Assembly: GCF_900115145.1 (NCBI RefSeq)
Contig: NZ_FOVL01000005.1
Location: forward strand, 1 to 64,000
DNA: 64,000 nucleotides
DNA from: Salegentibacter flavus
Lineage (GTDB): Bacteria; Bacteroidota; Bacteroidia; Flavobacteriales; Flavobacteriaceae
Reading direction: 5' to 3'
Within the stretch, counting starts at the first letter, position 1. Each line of letters opens with the position of its first letter. The notes beneath the pieces were generated by a model. That model was not told the DNA's origin, ran no database searches, and saw nothing but the letters and a program-made list of their open reading frames with translations. Below, piece by piece: positions 15,132-25,048 of this stretch. The translations under genes were made by a program, and so were the position numbers.

Positions 15132-16196
15132 TTATATTTTAAGCAAAAATTCCATTGTATCCACATCATCGGCATAATCCCAGAGTTGTGGTTTCTGGGT
15201 GTGACCAAAGCCTACCTCGTTTGGAGCAGGATCTTTCTTAACGATGCATTGCAGTCTTTGGCTTTCGTTATATAAATGTTCCCGGAGGGCTTCAGGGTTT
15301 TCATAGGTTTCATAAAACAAAGTAGCGATAGGGGAACTGTAGCCGGAATCTTCCTTAAGGATCAGAAAACCATTTTCCAGGAGTTTGAATTCACTCATCA
15401 GATAAACTGCCTTGTTGTAGTCGTAATTATTAGCATATTTTGCCTGGTTTATAATAGGATTCCAATTGTACATCGCTTTAAAGAAATCATCAAAATCGTA
15501 ATTTTCAGGAACATAGAGTTTAGAGACATTTCGGCATCCGAGGCCGTAATACCTGAAAATATCTTCACCCAAAGCTTCCAGCTCTTCAGGAGTTTCATTT
15601 CCTGTTAAGATGGCTACCGAGTTTCTGTTTTTACGAATTATGCTTGGTACCTTAGAAAAATAATATTCAAAATACCGGGCGGTGTTATTGCTTCCGGTGG
15701 CAATCACAGCATCAAAATTCTCAAGTCTGTTTTCGGTAAAACGTATTCGGTCTTTATATTCAGGATCCAATTGAGTAAAAAATCGCGCTATCACAGGCAT
15801 AAGCTGTTTATCATTACCGGAAAGTTTGGCCACAACTTTATGTCCTGCAAGCAGCACCGAAAGGAAATCGTGAAAACCAACCAGCGGGATATTTCCTGCC
15901 ATTACAATTCCAACGGTTTTGGGTTCGATTTCAGAGAGATCATAAGGATCTAACCATTGATCTAAGCTTTTCCTGGTAAGTGCTTCGCTCCATTGTTGCA
16001 AAGAAAATATAACATTTTCACGAGTGAACCACCCGTTATAATGAACTGCAGCATCAATTTTCTCGTTGAGTTCAGTATAGATCTCCAAATATTCATTTTC
16101 GATCACTGGTTTTTTTTGAGGATTTAGTTCAAAATTTGCCAGGAATTCACCAAGTTTGATAAAGTGTGCTTTGCGGTCTTCGATAGTCATTGCCAT
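15132..16196 (-). CDS. LuxC-like acyl-CoA reductase
   Basis: The 354-residue protein belongs to the LuxC acyl-CoA reductase family, shown by the segments VGIVMAGNIPLVGFHDFLSV, LAGHKVVAKLSGND, ATGSNNTARYFEYYF, RKNRNSVAILTGNET and FRYYGLGCRNVSKLYVP. The Cys in GLGCRNVS is in the catalytic position of aldehyde dehydrogenase-type enzymes. In luminous bacteria LuxC reduces acyl groups to aldehydes. The role in flavobacteria without lux genes is not established. The order ferredoxin, LuxC-like reductase, serC, serA recurs in this lineage, so the neighbours may share more than a promoter region. It is divergent from the ferredoxin gene across 139 bp. Confidence 0.9.
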   Translation of the reverse strand: MAMTIEDRKAHFIKLGEFLANFELNPQKKPVIENEYLEIYTELNEKIDAAVHYNGWFTRENVIFSLQQWSEALTRKSLDQWLDPYDLSEIEPKTVGIVMAGNIPLVGFHDFLSVLLAGHKVVAKLSGNDKQLMPVIARFFTQLDPEYKDRIRFTENRLENFDAVIATGSNNTARYFEYYFSKVPSIIRKNRNSVAILTGNETPEELEALGEDIFRYYGLGCRNVSKLYVPENYDFDDFFKAMYNWNPIINQAKYANNYDYNKAVYLMSEFKLLENGFLILKEDSGYSSPIATLFYETYENPEALREHLYNESQRLQCIVKKDPAPNEVGFGHTQKPQLWDYADDVDTMEFLLKI

Positions 16197-16284
16197 ATTT
16201 GGTTATGAGAGCGATTGGTTTTAAATTTGTAGCGGCGAAATTAAAACTTCAACCTGCAAACTCCTAAGATTCCTTGAAAAATAA

Positions 16285-16689
<405 letters not shown>

Positions 16690-16712
16690 CATAGGCATAA
16701 AATTGAAATATG

Positions 16713-16743
16713 AACCCGGTTCTTTTGAACCGGGTTTTTTTTG
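16713..16743 (+). terminator. Rho-independent terminator of the ferredoxin gene
   Basis: A perfect 10-bp stem AACCCGGTTC / GAACCGGGTT with a TTTT loop is followed by a run of T. It lies 23 bp after the ferredoxin stop codon. Confidence 0.93.
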
Positions 16744-16827
16744 TAAATATGTTATAAAATTAGAATTATTTTAACATTTCATTTGGATTTTTTTATATTT
16801 ACGAGCAGCCTAATAATAAATTAATCT

Positions 16828-19800
16828 ATGCTTCCAGACGCTATCCTTAAAAAGCTATTTAGTATATACCCTTCTCCTTGTCTCGTTTTAGAAGTTGAAT
16901 CCTCACACTTTAAAATTATCGAAGTTAATGAGCTTTATCTTGAAACCACAGAAATTTCCCGGCAGGATATTATTGGCAAGGGAATTATGGAAGTTTTTAA
17001 AGGCAATTCCGGCCGGGAGGAAGAATTTAATAATCTTCTGCGTAACTCTTTAGAAAAAACAATTAATTCGGGTGAGCCTCATAAGATGAAGAGATTGCGT
17101 TATGATCTGGTAAATGAAAAGACTGGTGAATTAGAAGAGCGTTACTGGGATAACCAAAATATACCGGTTCCCGGTGATGATGGAGAGGTAAGACATATTC
17201 TACATTGTGTAAAGGATGTAACCGAGGAAGAGATTTCTCAAAAGCGTGAAAAAGCTGCTATTGATTCCCTGGAAGAGAACCAAAGGATCTTAAGTGAAAC
17301 TCAGGAAATAGCTAAAATAGGAAGCTGGAGCCTTGACCTGGTAAATAACAGGCTGCGTTGGAATGGTATCATCAAAGAGATTCATGAAGTTGCCCAGGAT
17401 TATATACCTGTACTGGATGAAGCCATTGATTTTTATAAAACCCGGAAGGATAAGGATATTATTTCTCAAGCTGTAAACAGGGCTATAGAAAAGGCTGAAG
17501 CTTTTGACCTGGAACTGGAAATACTAACGGCAAAAGGGAATGAAAAATGGGTGCGAGCCACTGGCCGACCAGAGTTTGTTAACGGTGTCTGTACCCGGGT
17601 TTATGGAGCAACCCAGGATATTACCTCCCGCAAGATTACCGAGCAACGCCTTGAAAACATCAATAATAATATTCCCGGAGTGGTGTTTCGCTATAAACTA
17701 AATCCTGATGGGACCGATAAGCTAATGTATATAAGTAAGGGATCTGAAAAACTCTGGGGAGTCTCTGCTGAAGATGCTGCTAAAGACAGTAAAATTATTT
17801 GGGATCTTCATCACAAGGAGGACGTTGAATCACAAATAAAAAGTATTCAGAATTCAGCTGAAAATCTTTCTGAATGGCGTCACGAATGGCGCATAAACCA
17901 CCCCGATGGTACAATTCGATGGAACCGGGGAATTGGTACCCCAAAAAAGTTAGAGGATGGTAGTGTAATCTGGGATTCGGTTATCCTTGATATTACGGTG
18001 GAAAAAGAGGAACAACAGTCCAAAGCAGAAGCAGAAAAAGCCCTTGAAGAAAACCGCCTACGTCTCAATAGAATAATGGACCAGTCCCTGGATGCGATCA
18101 CTATAATTAATAAAGATGGTCAGTTTGTAAAAACCAGTTCCGCCGCTTCGAGGTTGTGGGGCTATTCTACGGCTGAATTAGAAGGTATGCCCTTTATGGA
18201 TCTTGTTTTCTCAAAGGATAAAGAAAAGACCAAGGCTGCGAGTAAAGCGATTATGGCAGGAACACCCATGACCAATTTTGAAAATAGGTATGTATCTAAG
18301 TCGGGGAAGGTAATACCTTTAACCTGGGCGGTAAGCTGGGATGAGAAGGAGGAGTTAATATATGCCATTGCTCGTGACAGCCGCGAGAGAAAAGAAGCTG
18401 AAAAGCAATTAAAGCTCAGTGAGCAACGGTTTAAAGGATTGGTTCAGGATGGTGGCGACCTGATTGCCCTATTAGACGAAACCGGAAGTTATCTCTATGC
18501 CAGTCCCACTTCTGTGAATGTTTTGGGATTTGAACCTGAGGATTTTTATGATAGAAATGCCTGGGATTTCATACATCCCGAAGAACTGGAGCGGGTTCAG
18601 GGAAATTTTGGAAGACTGGAAAATGAAAAAAGATTTAATATTTCGCCTTTTCGTTTTAAACATAAGGATGGAGGTTGGCGGTGGCTTGAAACTACCGTCA
18701 CGAATATGATGGATGATCCTGCTGTGCAGGGAATTGTTGCGAATTCCCGGGACATCACCCAAAAGAAATATTTTCAGGACCTGGAACACCTCGAGAAAAA
18801 AGTACTGGAGATGAATTTTAAAAAAGAGTATTCTCTGGAAGCTATTTTGGAATTTTATCTTCAGGAACTAGAGAAAACGCAAGAGGGAAATTGGCTGGCT
18901 ATCTGGAAGCTTGATAAAAAGAAACTGGAGAATTGGATTGTTCCTGGCCTTCCCGGAGAATTGGTTGAGGAAATCAATAAAAGTGCTTTTAGCTCAGAAT
19001 TTATTCAGAAAATGATCCGGGAAAAATCCCCGGTTGAAATTAAGAAATGGCCGGAGAATTCTAATTTATCTGTTTTGATGCATACTTATGCGATTTCATC
19101 GGTCTCCAGATTTCCTGTGCTTTCCTCGTCAGGGAAACTGCTGGGCATTTTTTCAGTGTATGCTCAAAAGGGAAATAAAGATCAACGAATTTTTGAAAAT
19201 ACCATAAACAGAACAATTGGATTACTGCAGTTAATTATAGAGTTCAAACAAAAAGAAAATGATTTAACCCGCAGTAATCAGCGCTATGAACTTGTAAATA
19301 AAGCCACGAAAGATGCGCTTTATGATTGGGATATCGCGAACAATAATATTGAATGGGGGGAGGGATTCACAAAACTATTTGGTTATAACAGTAAAACAAA
19401 TGCCTTTCCAATAGAAAAATGGAGTGAGAAAGTGCATCCGGAAGACCTGGAGGAAACCCAAAAAAGTTTGGATGTCCATCTTTCAGATCAAAGGAAGAAA
19501 AAGTGGAGTAAAAAATACCGATTTAAAAATATTAAAGGAGAATACATTCATATAATTGAAAACGGCTATATTCTAAGGGATAATGCAGGGATTGCCTACC
19601 GAATGATAGGGGTATTACGTGATGTTACCGATCTCTATGAGTATGAAAAGGAGCTGTTTATGAGTAATGAACGCTTTAAGTATCTTACCCAGGCTACCTC
19701 TGATGCGATCTGGGATTGGGACCTGGAAAAAGATGAGGTTTATTGGGGAGAAGGTTTTGAAACATTATTTGGATATAAACACAAAAAACTTAGCACAGAT

Positions 19801-20766
19801 ATCAATTTGTGGTCAAACAGTATTCACCCAAAAGATATAGCCGTGGCCATAGGTAGCCTCGAGAAAGCTATTGCCGGTACCAAACGGAAATGGGAAGCAG
19901 AATATCGTTTTGCTACAGAAAGCGGGGAATATAAATATGTATATGACAGAGGTTATATTGTAAGAGACCAGACTGGTAAAGCGATAAGGGCGGTTGGTGC
20001 CATGCAGGATATTTCAAAGACCAAAGAATACGAAAGTTCTTTAAAATCCCTCAACGATGATTTGAAGAAATATGCGAAAGAACTTGAAATCTCGAATGCA
20101 GAACTGGAGCAATTCGCTTATGTGGCATCTCACGACCTTCAGGAACCGCTTAGAATGGTGACCAGTTTTCTTACCCAACTGGAGAAGAAATATTCAGAGC
20201 AATTGGATGAAAAGGCACATACTTATATTCATTTTGCGGTAGACGGTGCTAAACGGATGCGGAGTATAATTCTTGATCTTTTGGAATTTTCCCGGGTGGG
20301 AAGGAGTGAGGACAAGCAGGAATTAATTGATGTCAATGAAATAATATCTGAAGTTAAATTGCTTTGTCGTAAGGAAATAGAAGATTCAGATGCGTTTATT
20401 ACTACTGAAGATCTCCCTGAGATAGTTGCGCCAAAAAGTCCTATACGCCAGGTTTTTCAAAATCTTATCAGTAATGCCATCAAGTATCGGAAAGCAACGA
20501 TGCCTCCTAAAATTGAAATAAAGCTTGAAGAATCGGGAAAATATTATGTGTTCAGTATAAAAGATAATGGTATTGGCATAGATCCTGAATACTTCGACAA
20601 GATCTTCATTATTTTCCAACGTTTACACCAGAGGGAAAAATTTTCCGGTACCGGGATGGGCTTGGCCGTAACTAAAAAGATCATTGAAAACCTGGGAGGT
20701 AAAATATGGTTGGAGTCCAAGGAAGGTGAAGGCAGCATATTTTATTTCAGTATTTTTAAACATTGA
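16828..20766 (+). CDS. Multi-PAS sensor histidine kinase, 1312 residues
   Basis: About seven PAS/PAC modules can be traced by their starts and their D-I-T/S-type ends. They lie at about 1-138, 150-275, 276-395, 410-525, 530-650, 815-940 and 945-1070, with a GAF-like region at about 655-810. A HisKA domain follows with the phospho-accepting His1102 (VASHDLQEPLRM). The ATPase domain is at about 1190-1312, with the N-box QNLISNAIKYRK, DNGIGID and GTGMGLAVTKKI. There is no signal peptide and no membrane segment, so it is a cytoplasmic sensor; the ligands are unknown. The last two PAS modules are much alike (DWDI and DWDL followed by WGEGF and LFGY), indicating a tandem duplication. The next gene is a single-domain response regulator and is the likely partner. 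Confidence 0.95.
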   Translation: MLPDAILKKLFSIYPSPCLVLEVESSHFKIIEVNELYLETTEISRQDIIGKGIMEVFKGNSGREEEFNNLLRNSLEKTINSGEPHKMKRLRYDLVNEKTGELEERYWDNQNIPVPGDDGEVRHILHCVKDVTEEEISQKREKAAIDSLEENQRILSETQEIAKIGSWSLDLVNNRLRWNGIIKEIHEVAQDYIPVLDEAIDFYKTRKDKDIISQAVNRAIEKAEAFDLELEILTAKGNEKWVRATGRPEFVNGVCTRVYGATQDITSRKITEQRLENINNNIPGVVFRYKLNPDGTDKLMYISKGSEKLWGVSAEDAAKDSKIIWDLHHKEDVESQIKSIQNSAENLSEWRHEWRINHPDGTIRWNRGIGTPKKLEDGSVIWDSVILDITVEKEEQQSKAEAEKALEENRLRLNRIMDQSLDAITIINKDGQFVKTSSAASRLWGYSTAELEGMPFMDLVFSKDKEKTKAASKAIMAGTPMTNFENRYVSKSGKVIPLTWAVSWDEKEELIYAIARDSRERKEAEKQLKLSEQRFKGLVQDGGDLIALLDETGSYLYASPTSVNVLGFEPEDFYDRNAWDFIHPEELERVQGNFGRLENEKRFNISPFRFKHKDGGWRWLETTVTNMMDDPAVQGIVANSRDITQKKYFQDLEHLEKKVLEMNFKKEYSLEAILEFYLQELEKTQEGNWLAIWKLDKKKLENWIVPGLPGELVEEINKSAFSSEFIQKMIREKSPVEIKKWPENSNLSVLMHTYAISSVSRFPVLSSSGKLLGIFSVYAQKGNKDQRIFENTINRTIGLLQLIIEFKQKENDLTRSNQRYELVNKATKDALYDWDIANNNIEWGEGFTKLFGYNSKTNAFPIEKWSEKVHPEDLEETQKSLDVHLSDQRKKKWSKKYRFKNIKGEYIHIIENGYILRDNAGIAYRMIGVLRDVTDLYEYEKELFMSNERFKYLTQATSDAIWDWDLEKDEVYWGEGFETLFGYKHKKLSTDINLWSNSIHPKDIAVAIGSLEKAIAGTKRKWEAEYRFATESGEYKYVYDRGYIVRDQTGKAIRAVGAMQDISKTKEYESSLKSLNDDLKKYAKELEISNAELEQFAYVASHDLQEPLRMVTSFLTQLEKKYSEQLDEKAHTYIHFAVDGAKRMRSIILDLLEFSRVGRSEDKQELIDVNEIISEVKLLCRKEIEDSDAFITTEDLPEIVAPKSPIRQVFQNLISNAIKYRKATMPPKIEIKLEESGKYYVFSIKDNGIGIDPEYFDKIFIIFQRLHQREKFSGTGMGLAVTKKIIENLGGKIWLESKEGEGSIFYFSIFKH

Positions 20767-20829
20767 AAACTTACCGTTTTTTTTTACTATATTTTCAAAG
20801 ATTTTTTATCATTTAACCTGGAACACCTT

Positions 20830-21264
20830 ATGAAATTTATTCACATTTTGCTTGTTGAAGATAATGAAGGAGATATTTTATTGACTACTGAGGCCCTGGA
20901 AGAAGGGAAAATCATGAACAAATTAAGCGTGGCCAGAGATGGCCAGGAAGCCTTGGATTTTCTCAATAAAAAAGGAGAATTTCAAACTTCTGAATTACCA
21001 GACCTTATTCTTCTGGACGTTAATCTACCAAGAAAAAATGGTCACGAGGTATTAAAATATATAAAAACTCACCAGGTTTTCAGAAGTATTCCGGTTATAA
21101 TGCTAACTACCTCTTCCTCCCAAAAAGATATAGATGAGTCTTATAAAAATTATGCTAATTGCTATATCACAAAACCTATAGAGTTAAGCGATTTTATGGA
21201 GGCAATAGGGAAAATTGAAGAATTCTGGATCAATCTGGTAAAATTGCCAAAAATAGACGCCTAA
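20830..21264 (+). CDS. Single-domain response regulator (Rcp1-like)
   Basis: The 144-residue protein is a bare receiver domain. It has the acidic pair EDN at 10-12, the phospho-accepting Asp63 in LILLDVNLPRKNG, the Thr/Ser switch region (VIMLTTSSSQ) and Lys in ITKPIEL. There is no output domain. Rcp1-type receivers pair with PAS/phytochrome-type kinases such as the one encoded 63 bp upstream, with which it is probably cotranscribed. It may pass phosphate onward or act by protein contacts. Confidence 0.94.
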   Translation: MKFIHILLVEDNEGDILLTTEALEEGKIMNKLSVARDGQEALDFLNKKGEFQTSELPDLILLDVNLPRKNGHEVLKYIKTHQVFRSIPVIMLTTSSSQKDIDESYKNYANCYITKPIELSDFMEAIGKIEEFWINLVKLPKIDA

Positions 21265-21315
21265 AAGAAATCCTGAGAATAATCCCGGGAGCATTAATAT
21301 ATCGTTCTTAATCCT

Positions 21316-21323
21316 TACATTTG
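21316..21323 (+). promoter_or_regulatory. TACATTTG promoter element of ychF
   Basis: A TAnnTTTG match 32 bp ahead of the ychF ATG gives a leader of about 27 bases. No TTTG at the -33 position was found. Confidence 0.5.
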
Positions 21324-21355
21324 CAGCCGCAAAAACTCAGCTTAAAATTTAATTT

Positions 21356-22450
21356 ATGAAAGCCGGAATCGTAGGATTACCAAACGTAGGAAAATCTACC
21401 CTTTTTAATTGTTTATCAAATGCCAAGGCGCAAAGTGCAAACTTTCCGTTTTGTACCATTGAGCCTAATATAGGGGTGGTGAACGTACCCGACACGAGAC
21501 TGGAAAAACTGGAAAGCCTTGTTAATCCCGAGAGGGTAGTGCCCGCTACCGTAGAAATAGTGGATATAGCCGGCTTAGTAAAAGGAGCCAGTAAAGGTGA
21601 GGGACTAGGAAATCAGTTTTTGGGAAATATTCGCGAAACCGATGCTATTCTTCACGTTTTGCGTTGTTTTGAAAATGAAAATATCGTTCACGTCGATGGT
21701 TCTATAGATCCAATTCGCGATAAAGAAACCATCGATATGGAACTTCAGCTTAAAGATCTCGAAACAGTTGAGAAAAAACTGGAAAAAGTAAAGCGAGCTG
21801 CAAGAACCGGAAATAAAGAAGCACAGAAAGAAGAGGTAGCATTACTTAAGGTTAAAGAAGGTTTAGAAGCTGGTAAATCGGTTCGGGCTATAAGCCTAAC
21901 CGATGATGAACGGAAAGAATTTATTAGACCCTTGCAGTTTATTACCGATAAACCGGTTATGTACGTTTGCAATGTAGATGAAGGCGCTGCAGTTTCAGGA
22001 AATGAACACGTTGATAGAGTAAGAGAAGCTGTGAAAGAAGAAAATGCAGAGGTATTAGTGCTTGCCGTTGGAACAGAAGCCGATATTACCGAGCTTGATG
22101 ACTATGAGGAACGCCAGATGTTTCTTCAGGATATTGGTCTTGACGAAGCAGGTGCAGCTAAGTTAATTAGAAGCGCATATAAATTACTGAATCTTGAAAC
22201 TTATTTTACCGCTGGGGTGAAAGAGGTGAGGGCCTGGACCTTTCCTAAAGGAGCCACTGCACCACAAGCTGCTGGGGTAATCCATACCGATTTTGAAAAG
22301 GGTTTTATCAGGGCTGAGGTTATTGCTTATGATGATTTTGTGCACTACGGAAGCGAAGCAAAAGTTAAAGAAGCAGGGAAAATGCGGGTTGAAGGAAAAG
22401 ACTATATCGTGAAAGATGGTGATGTGATGCATTTCCGTTTCAACGTTTAA
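21356..22450 (+). CDS. ychF: Redox-regulated ATPase YchF (Obg-family)
   Basis: The 364-residue protein begins [20 protein letters not shown] with the P-loop. It continues with the switch region ([12 protein letters not shown]), the G3-type [20 protein letters not shown] and the altered G4 motif NVDE that gives YchF proteins ATP preference. The C-terminal TGS domain contains [22 protein letters not shown]. YchF binds the ribosome and has been tied to the stress response. Length and motifs are full. It appears to be a single-gene unit between the response regulator and parE. Confidence 0.98.
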   Translation: MKAGIVGLPNVGKSTLFNCLSNAKAQSANFPFCTIEPNIGVVNVPDTRLEKLESLVNPERVVPATVEIVDIAGLVKGASKGEGLGNQFLGNIRETDAILHVLRCFENENIVHVDGSIDPIRDKETIDMELQLKDLETVEKKLEKVKRAARTGNKEAQKEEVALLKVKEGLEAGKSVRAISLTDDERKEFIRPLQFITDKPVMYVCNVDEGAAVSGNEHVDRVREAVKEENAEVLVLAVGTEADITELDDYEERQMFLQDIGLDEAGAAKLIRSAYKLLNLETYFTAGVKEVRAWTFPKGATAPQAAGVIHTDFEKGFIRAEVIAYDDFVHYGSEAKVKEAGKMRVEGKDYIVKDGDVMHFRFNV

Positions 22451-22476
22451 GATACCTTGTTTTACAATCTTTTGCA

Positions 22477-22498
22477 CAGCTTATCGTAAGATAAACTG
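22477..22498 (+). terminator. Weak hairpin after ychF
   Basis: CAG-c-TTATC-GTAA-GATAA-a-CTG forms a stem with one internal mismatch and is followed by a short T-run (ATTTTTG). It is plausible as a weak terminator of ychF but not certain. Confidence 0.4.
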
Positions 22499-22614
22499 AG
22501 AATTTTTGCATTGATTTTTAATTTGAAGAAAACTTCAGAAAACTGCTGTGATTTTATATTTATCCTTCCGAAGAAATTTTTATTAGAAGATCCAGGAAGA
22601 AAAATCTTTTAACA

Positions 22615-22643
22615 TTGTTCCTAAAACTTTGTTAATTACTTTG
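22615..22643 (+). promoter_or_regulatory. Possible promoter of the parE-parC-mscL operon
   Basis: TTG at 22615-22617 and TTACTTTG at 22636-22643 (one mismatch to TAnnTTTG) are 18 bp apart. They lie 63 bp ahead of the parE start. Confidence 0.35.
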
Positions 22644-22706
22644 TGCCACAAGGGTTTCAACTTTTTAAGGTATATCTTATATTAGCCACAAACTCCAATT
22701 CTACTT

Positions 22707-24569
22707 ATGAGTGAGGAAACCAGATATACTGAAGATAATATACGGTCGTTAGACTGGAAAGAACACATCAGGATGCGTCCCGGGATGTACATCGGGAAAC
22801 TGGGTGATGGTTCCAGTGCCGACGATGGTATTTACATTCTGCTAAAGGAAGTTATAGACAACTGTGTAGACGAATTTGTAATGGGATCTGGAAAAACTAT
22901 CGAGATCTCAGTGCAAAACCAGCGTGTAATTGTTCGCGATTACGGAAGGGGAATTCCCTTAGGCAAGGTTGTAGACGTTGTTTCCAAAATGAATACCGGA
23001 GGTAAATACGATACCCGCGCCTTCAAAAAATCGGTAGGATTAAATGGAGTGGGTACAAAAGCCGTTAATGCCCTTTCTTCCTATTTTAGAGTAGAATCTA
23101 CCCGCGATGGCCAATCCAAAACCGCCGAATTTGAGCAGGGTAACCTGGTAAACGAGGAATTACTGGAGGAGACTTCCCGTCGCCGCGGAACGAAAGTGAC
23201 CTTTAATCCGGATGAGGTTATTTTTAAGCACTTCAAATACCGAAACGAGTACATTGAAAAAATGCTTAAGAATTATGTGTATCTCAATCCGGGACTGACC
23301 ATAATTTTTAACGGCGAGAAATTTTATTCTGAAAACGGATTGAAAGACCTGTTAAGCGATAGTATTAATGAAGACGATCGTTTATACCCAATTATTCACC
23401 TTAGGGGTAATGATATTGAAGTGGCCTTAACCCATAGTCGAACCCAATACAGCGAAGAATACCATTCTTTTGTGAATGGTCAGAATACTTCCCAGGGCGG
23501 AACTCATTTGTCTGCCTTCAGAGAGGCAATTGTAAAAACTATTCGGGAATACTATGGGAAAAATTACGAGGCCAGTGATATTCGAAAATCAGTAGTATCA
23601 GCGATAAGTATTAAGGTGATGGAACCGGTTTTTGAAAGTCAGACCAAAACCAAACTGGGTTCCACCGATATGGGAGGCAAGCTACCAACTGTTCGCACCT
23701 ATATCAATGATTTCATCAAAACTCAACTGGATAATTATCTTCACAAAAACCAGGAAACAGCCGACAAACTTCAGCGAAAAATTTTGCAGGCAGAAAGAGA
23801 AAGAAAAGACCTTTCAGGAATACGGAAATTAGCTCGCGATAGGGCGAAAAAAGCCAGTCTTCACAATAAAAAATTAAGGGATTGTCGCATTCATTTAGGA
23901 GATAGTAAAAAAGAACGTTATCTGGAAACCACGCTTTTCATCACCGAGGGAGACTCGGCGAGTGGATCTATTACCAAATCCCGAAATGTGGAAACCCAGG
24001 CCGTTTTTAGTCTGAAAGGAAAGCCACTTAACAGCTATGGCTTAAGCAAAAAAATCGTTTACGAAAACGAAGAATTCAACCTTTTGCAGGCGGCCTTGAA
24101 TATCGAGGAGTCGCTGGCAGATCTTCGGTACAATAACATTGTGATCGCTACCGATGCCGATGTAGATGGAATGCACATCAGATTATTGCTTATAACATTT
24201 TTTCTTCAGTTCTTTCCTGAATTGATAAAGGAAAACCATCTGTATATTCTTCAAACTCCGCTTTTTCGAGTTAGAAATAAAAAGGAAACAATTTATTGCT
24301 ACAGCGAAACCGAAAGGAAACAAGCCATTGAAAAACTCAAAGGAAAAGTAGAGATCACCAGGTTTAAGGGATTAGGGGAGATCTCACCAGATGAATTCAA
24401 ATATTTTATAGGTGAAGATATTCGCCTGGATCCTGTAATGCTGGATAAAGAGAAGTCTATTGAAGAAATGCTTGGTTTCTATATGGGTAAAAACACGCCA
24501 GATAGGCAGGAATTTATTATTGATAACCTTAAGGTCGAATTGGACTTAGTCGAAGAACTTGGCATATGA
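22707..24569 (+). CDS. parE: DNA topoisomerase IV subunit B
   Basis: The 620-residue type IIA topoisomerase ATPase subunit has the GHKL ATP-binding site ([34 protein letters not shown]), the transducer region with QTKTKLG, and the TOPRIM metal site ([11 protein letters not shown] and [12 protein letters not shown]). It pairs with the subunit A encoded 2 genes downstream, so it is assigned to topoisomerase IV rather than gyrase. The short length, lacking the GyrB insert, also fits. It unlinks daughter chromosomes. Its TGA overlaps the next start codon (ATGA), which indicates coupled translation. Confidence 0.93.
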   Translation: MSEETRYTEDNIRSLDWKEHIRMRPGMYIGKLGDGSSADDGIYILLKEVIDNCVDEFVMGSGKTIEISVQNQRVIVRDYGRGIPLGKVVDVVSKMNTGGKYDTRAFKKSVGLNGVGTKAVNALSSYFRVESTRDGQSKTAEFEQGNLVNEELLEETSRRRGTKVTFNPDEVIFKHFKYRNEYIEKMLKNYVYLNPGLTIIFNGEKFYSENGLKDLLSDSINEDDRLYPIIHLRGNDIEVALTHSRTQYSEEYHSFVNGQNTSQGGTHLSAFREAIVKTIREYYGKNYEASDIRKSVVSAISIKVMEPVFESQTKTKLGSTDMGGKLPTVRTYINDFIKTQLDNYLHKNQETADKLQRKILQAERERKDLSGIRKLARDRAKKASLHNKKLRDCRIHLGDSKKERYLETTLFITEGDSASGSITKSRNVETQAVFSLKGKPLNSYGLSKKIVYENEEFNLLQAALNIEESLADLRYNNIVIATDADVDGMHIRLLLITFFLQFFPELIKENHLYILQTPLFRVRNKKETIYCYSETERKQAIEKLKGKVEITRFKGLGEISPDEFKYFIGEDIRLDPVMLDKEKSIEEMLGFYMGKNTPDRQEFIIDNLKVELDLVEELGI

Positions 24570-25048
24570 GGTTTACCAATAAAAACGAAATAAAAATAAT
24601 CCCCTCTATTTATACTGTATTGGTGGCCATTTTTGTAACCAATATCTTTGTGAATCTGGAATTGATGGGTTCAGATGAACCTATAAATTTCAGTCATTAT
24701 GTACCTAACATTGTAGTCGTGATCCTGGCGATTTATGTGCATAGGGTAGGACAAGCCTTTGATTTTGATAGCGATGGTGAAACCCTCAACCTAAAAAATA
24801 ACGGGGTATTTTTCTCAAAATTTATGGAGTACCGTGTGAAAAAAGCTGAATTTCCTAAGCGGAAACTGGGGAAATACAGATTCAGCGATTATTTTTTCTA
24901 TTCAGCATTAACGATTTACATAAGTTCCCGCCGAAGACGCGGCTTTAAAAAATATACTTTTAACACTACCTTTTTAACCCGAAAAAAGAAAAAGGGAATG
25001 CTGAGTTCCCTTGATAAAATTCTCGAGAAGTCTAAAGCAACCGCCTAA
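24566..25048 (+). CDS. Small membrane protein inserted between parE and parC
   Basis: No family was recognised. The 160-residue protein has two membrane helices at about 13-32 ([20 protein letters not shown]) and 44-62 ([20 protein letters not shown]). A cytoplasmic basic part follows, with [26 protein letters not shown] and a Lys-rich end. It overlaps parE by 4 bp (ATGA) and parC by 1 bp (TAATG), so it is translated as part of the topoisomerase IV operon. The basic tail next to a membrane anchor could tether DNA or the enzyme to the membrane, but this is speculation based on position only. Confidence 0.8.
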   Translation: MRFTNKNEIKIIPSIYTVLVAIFVTNIFVNLELMGSDEPINFSHYVPNIVVVILAIYVHRVGQAFDFDSDGETLNLKNNGVFFSKFMEYRVKKAEFPKRKLGKYRFSDYFFYSALTIYISSRRRRGFKKYTFNTTFLTRKKKKGMLSSLDKILEKSKATA

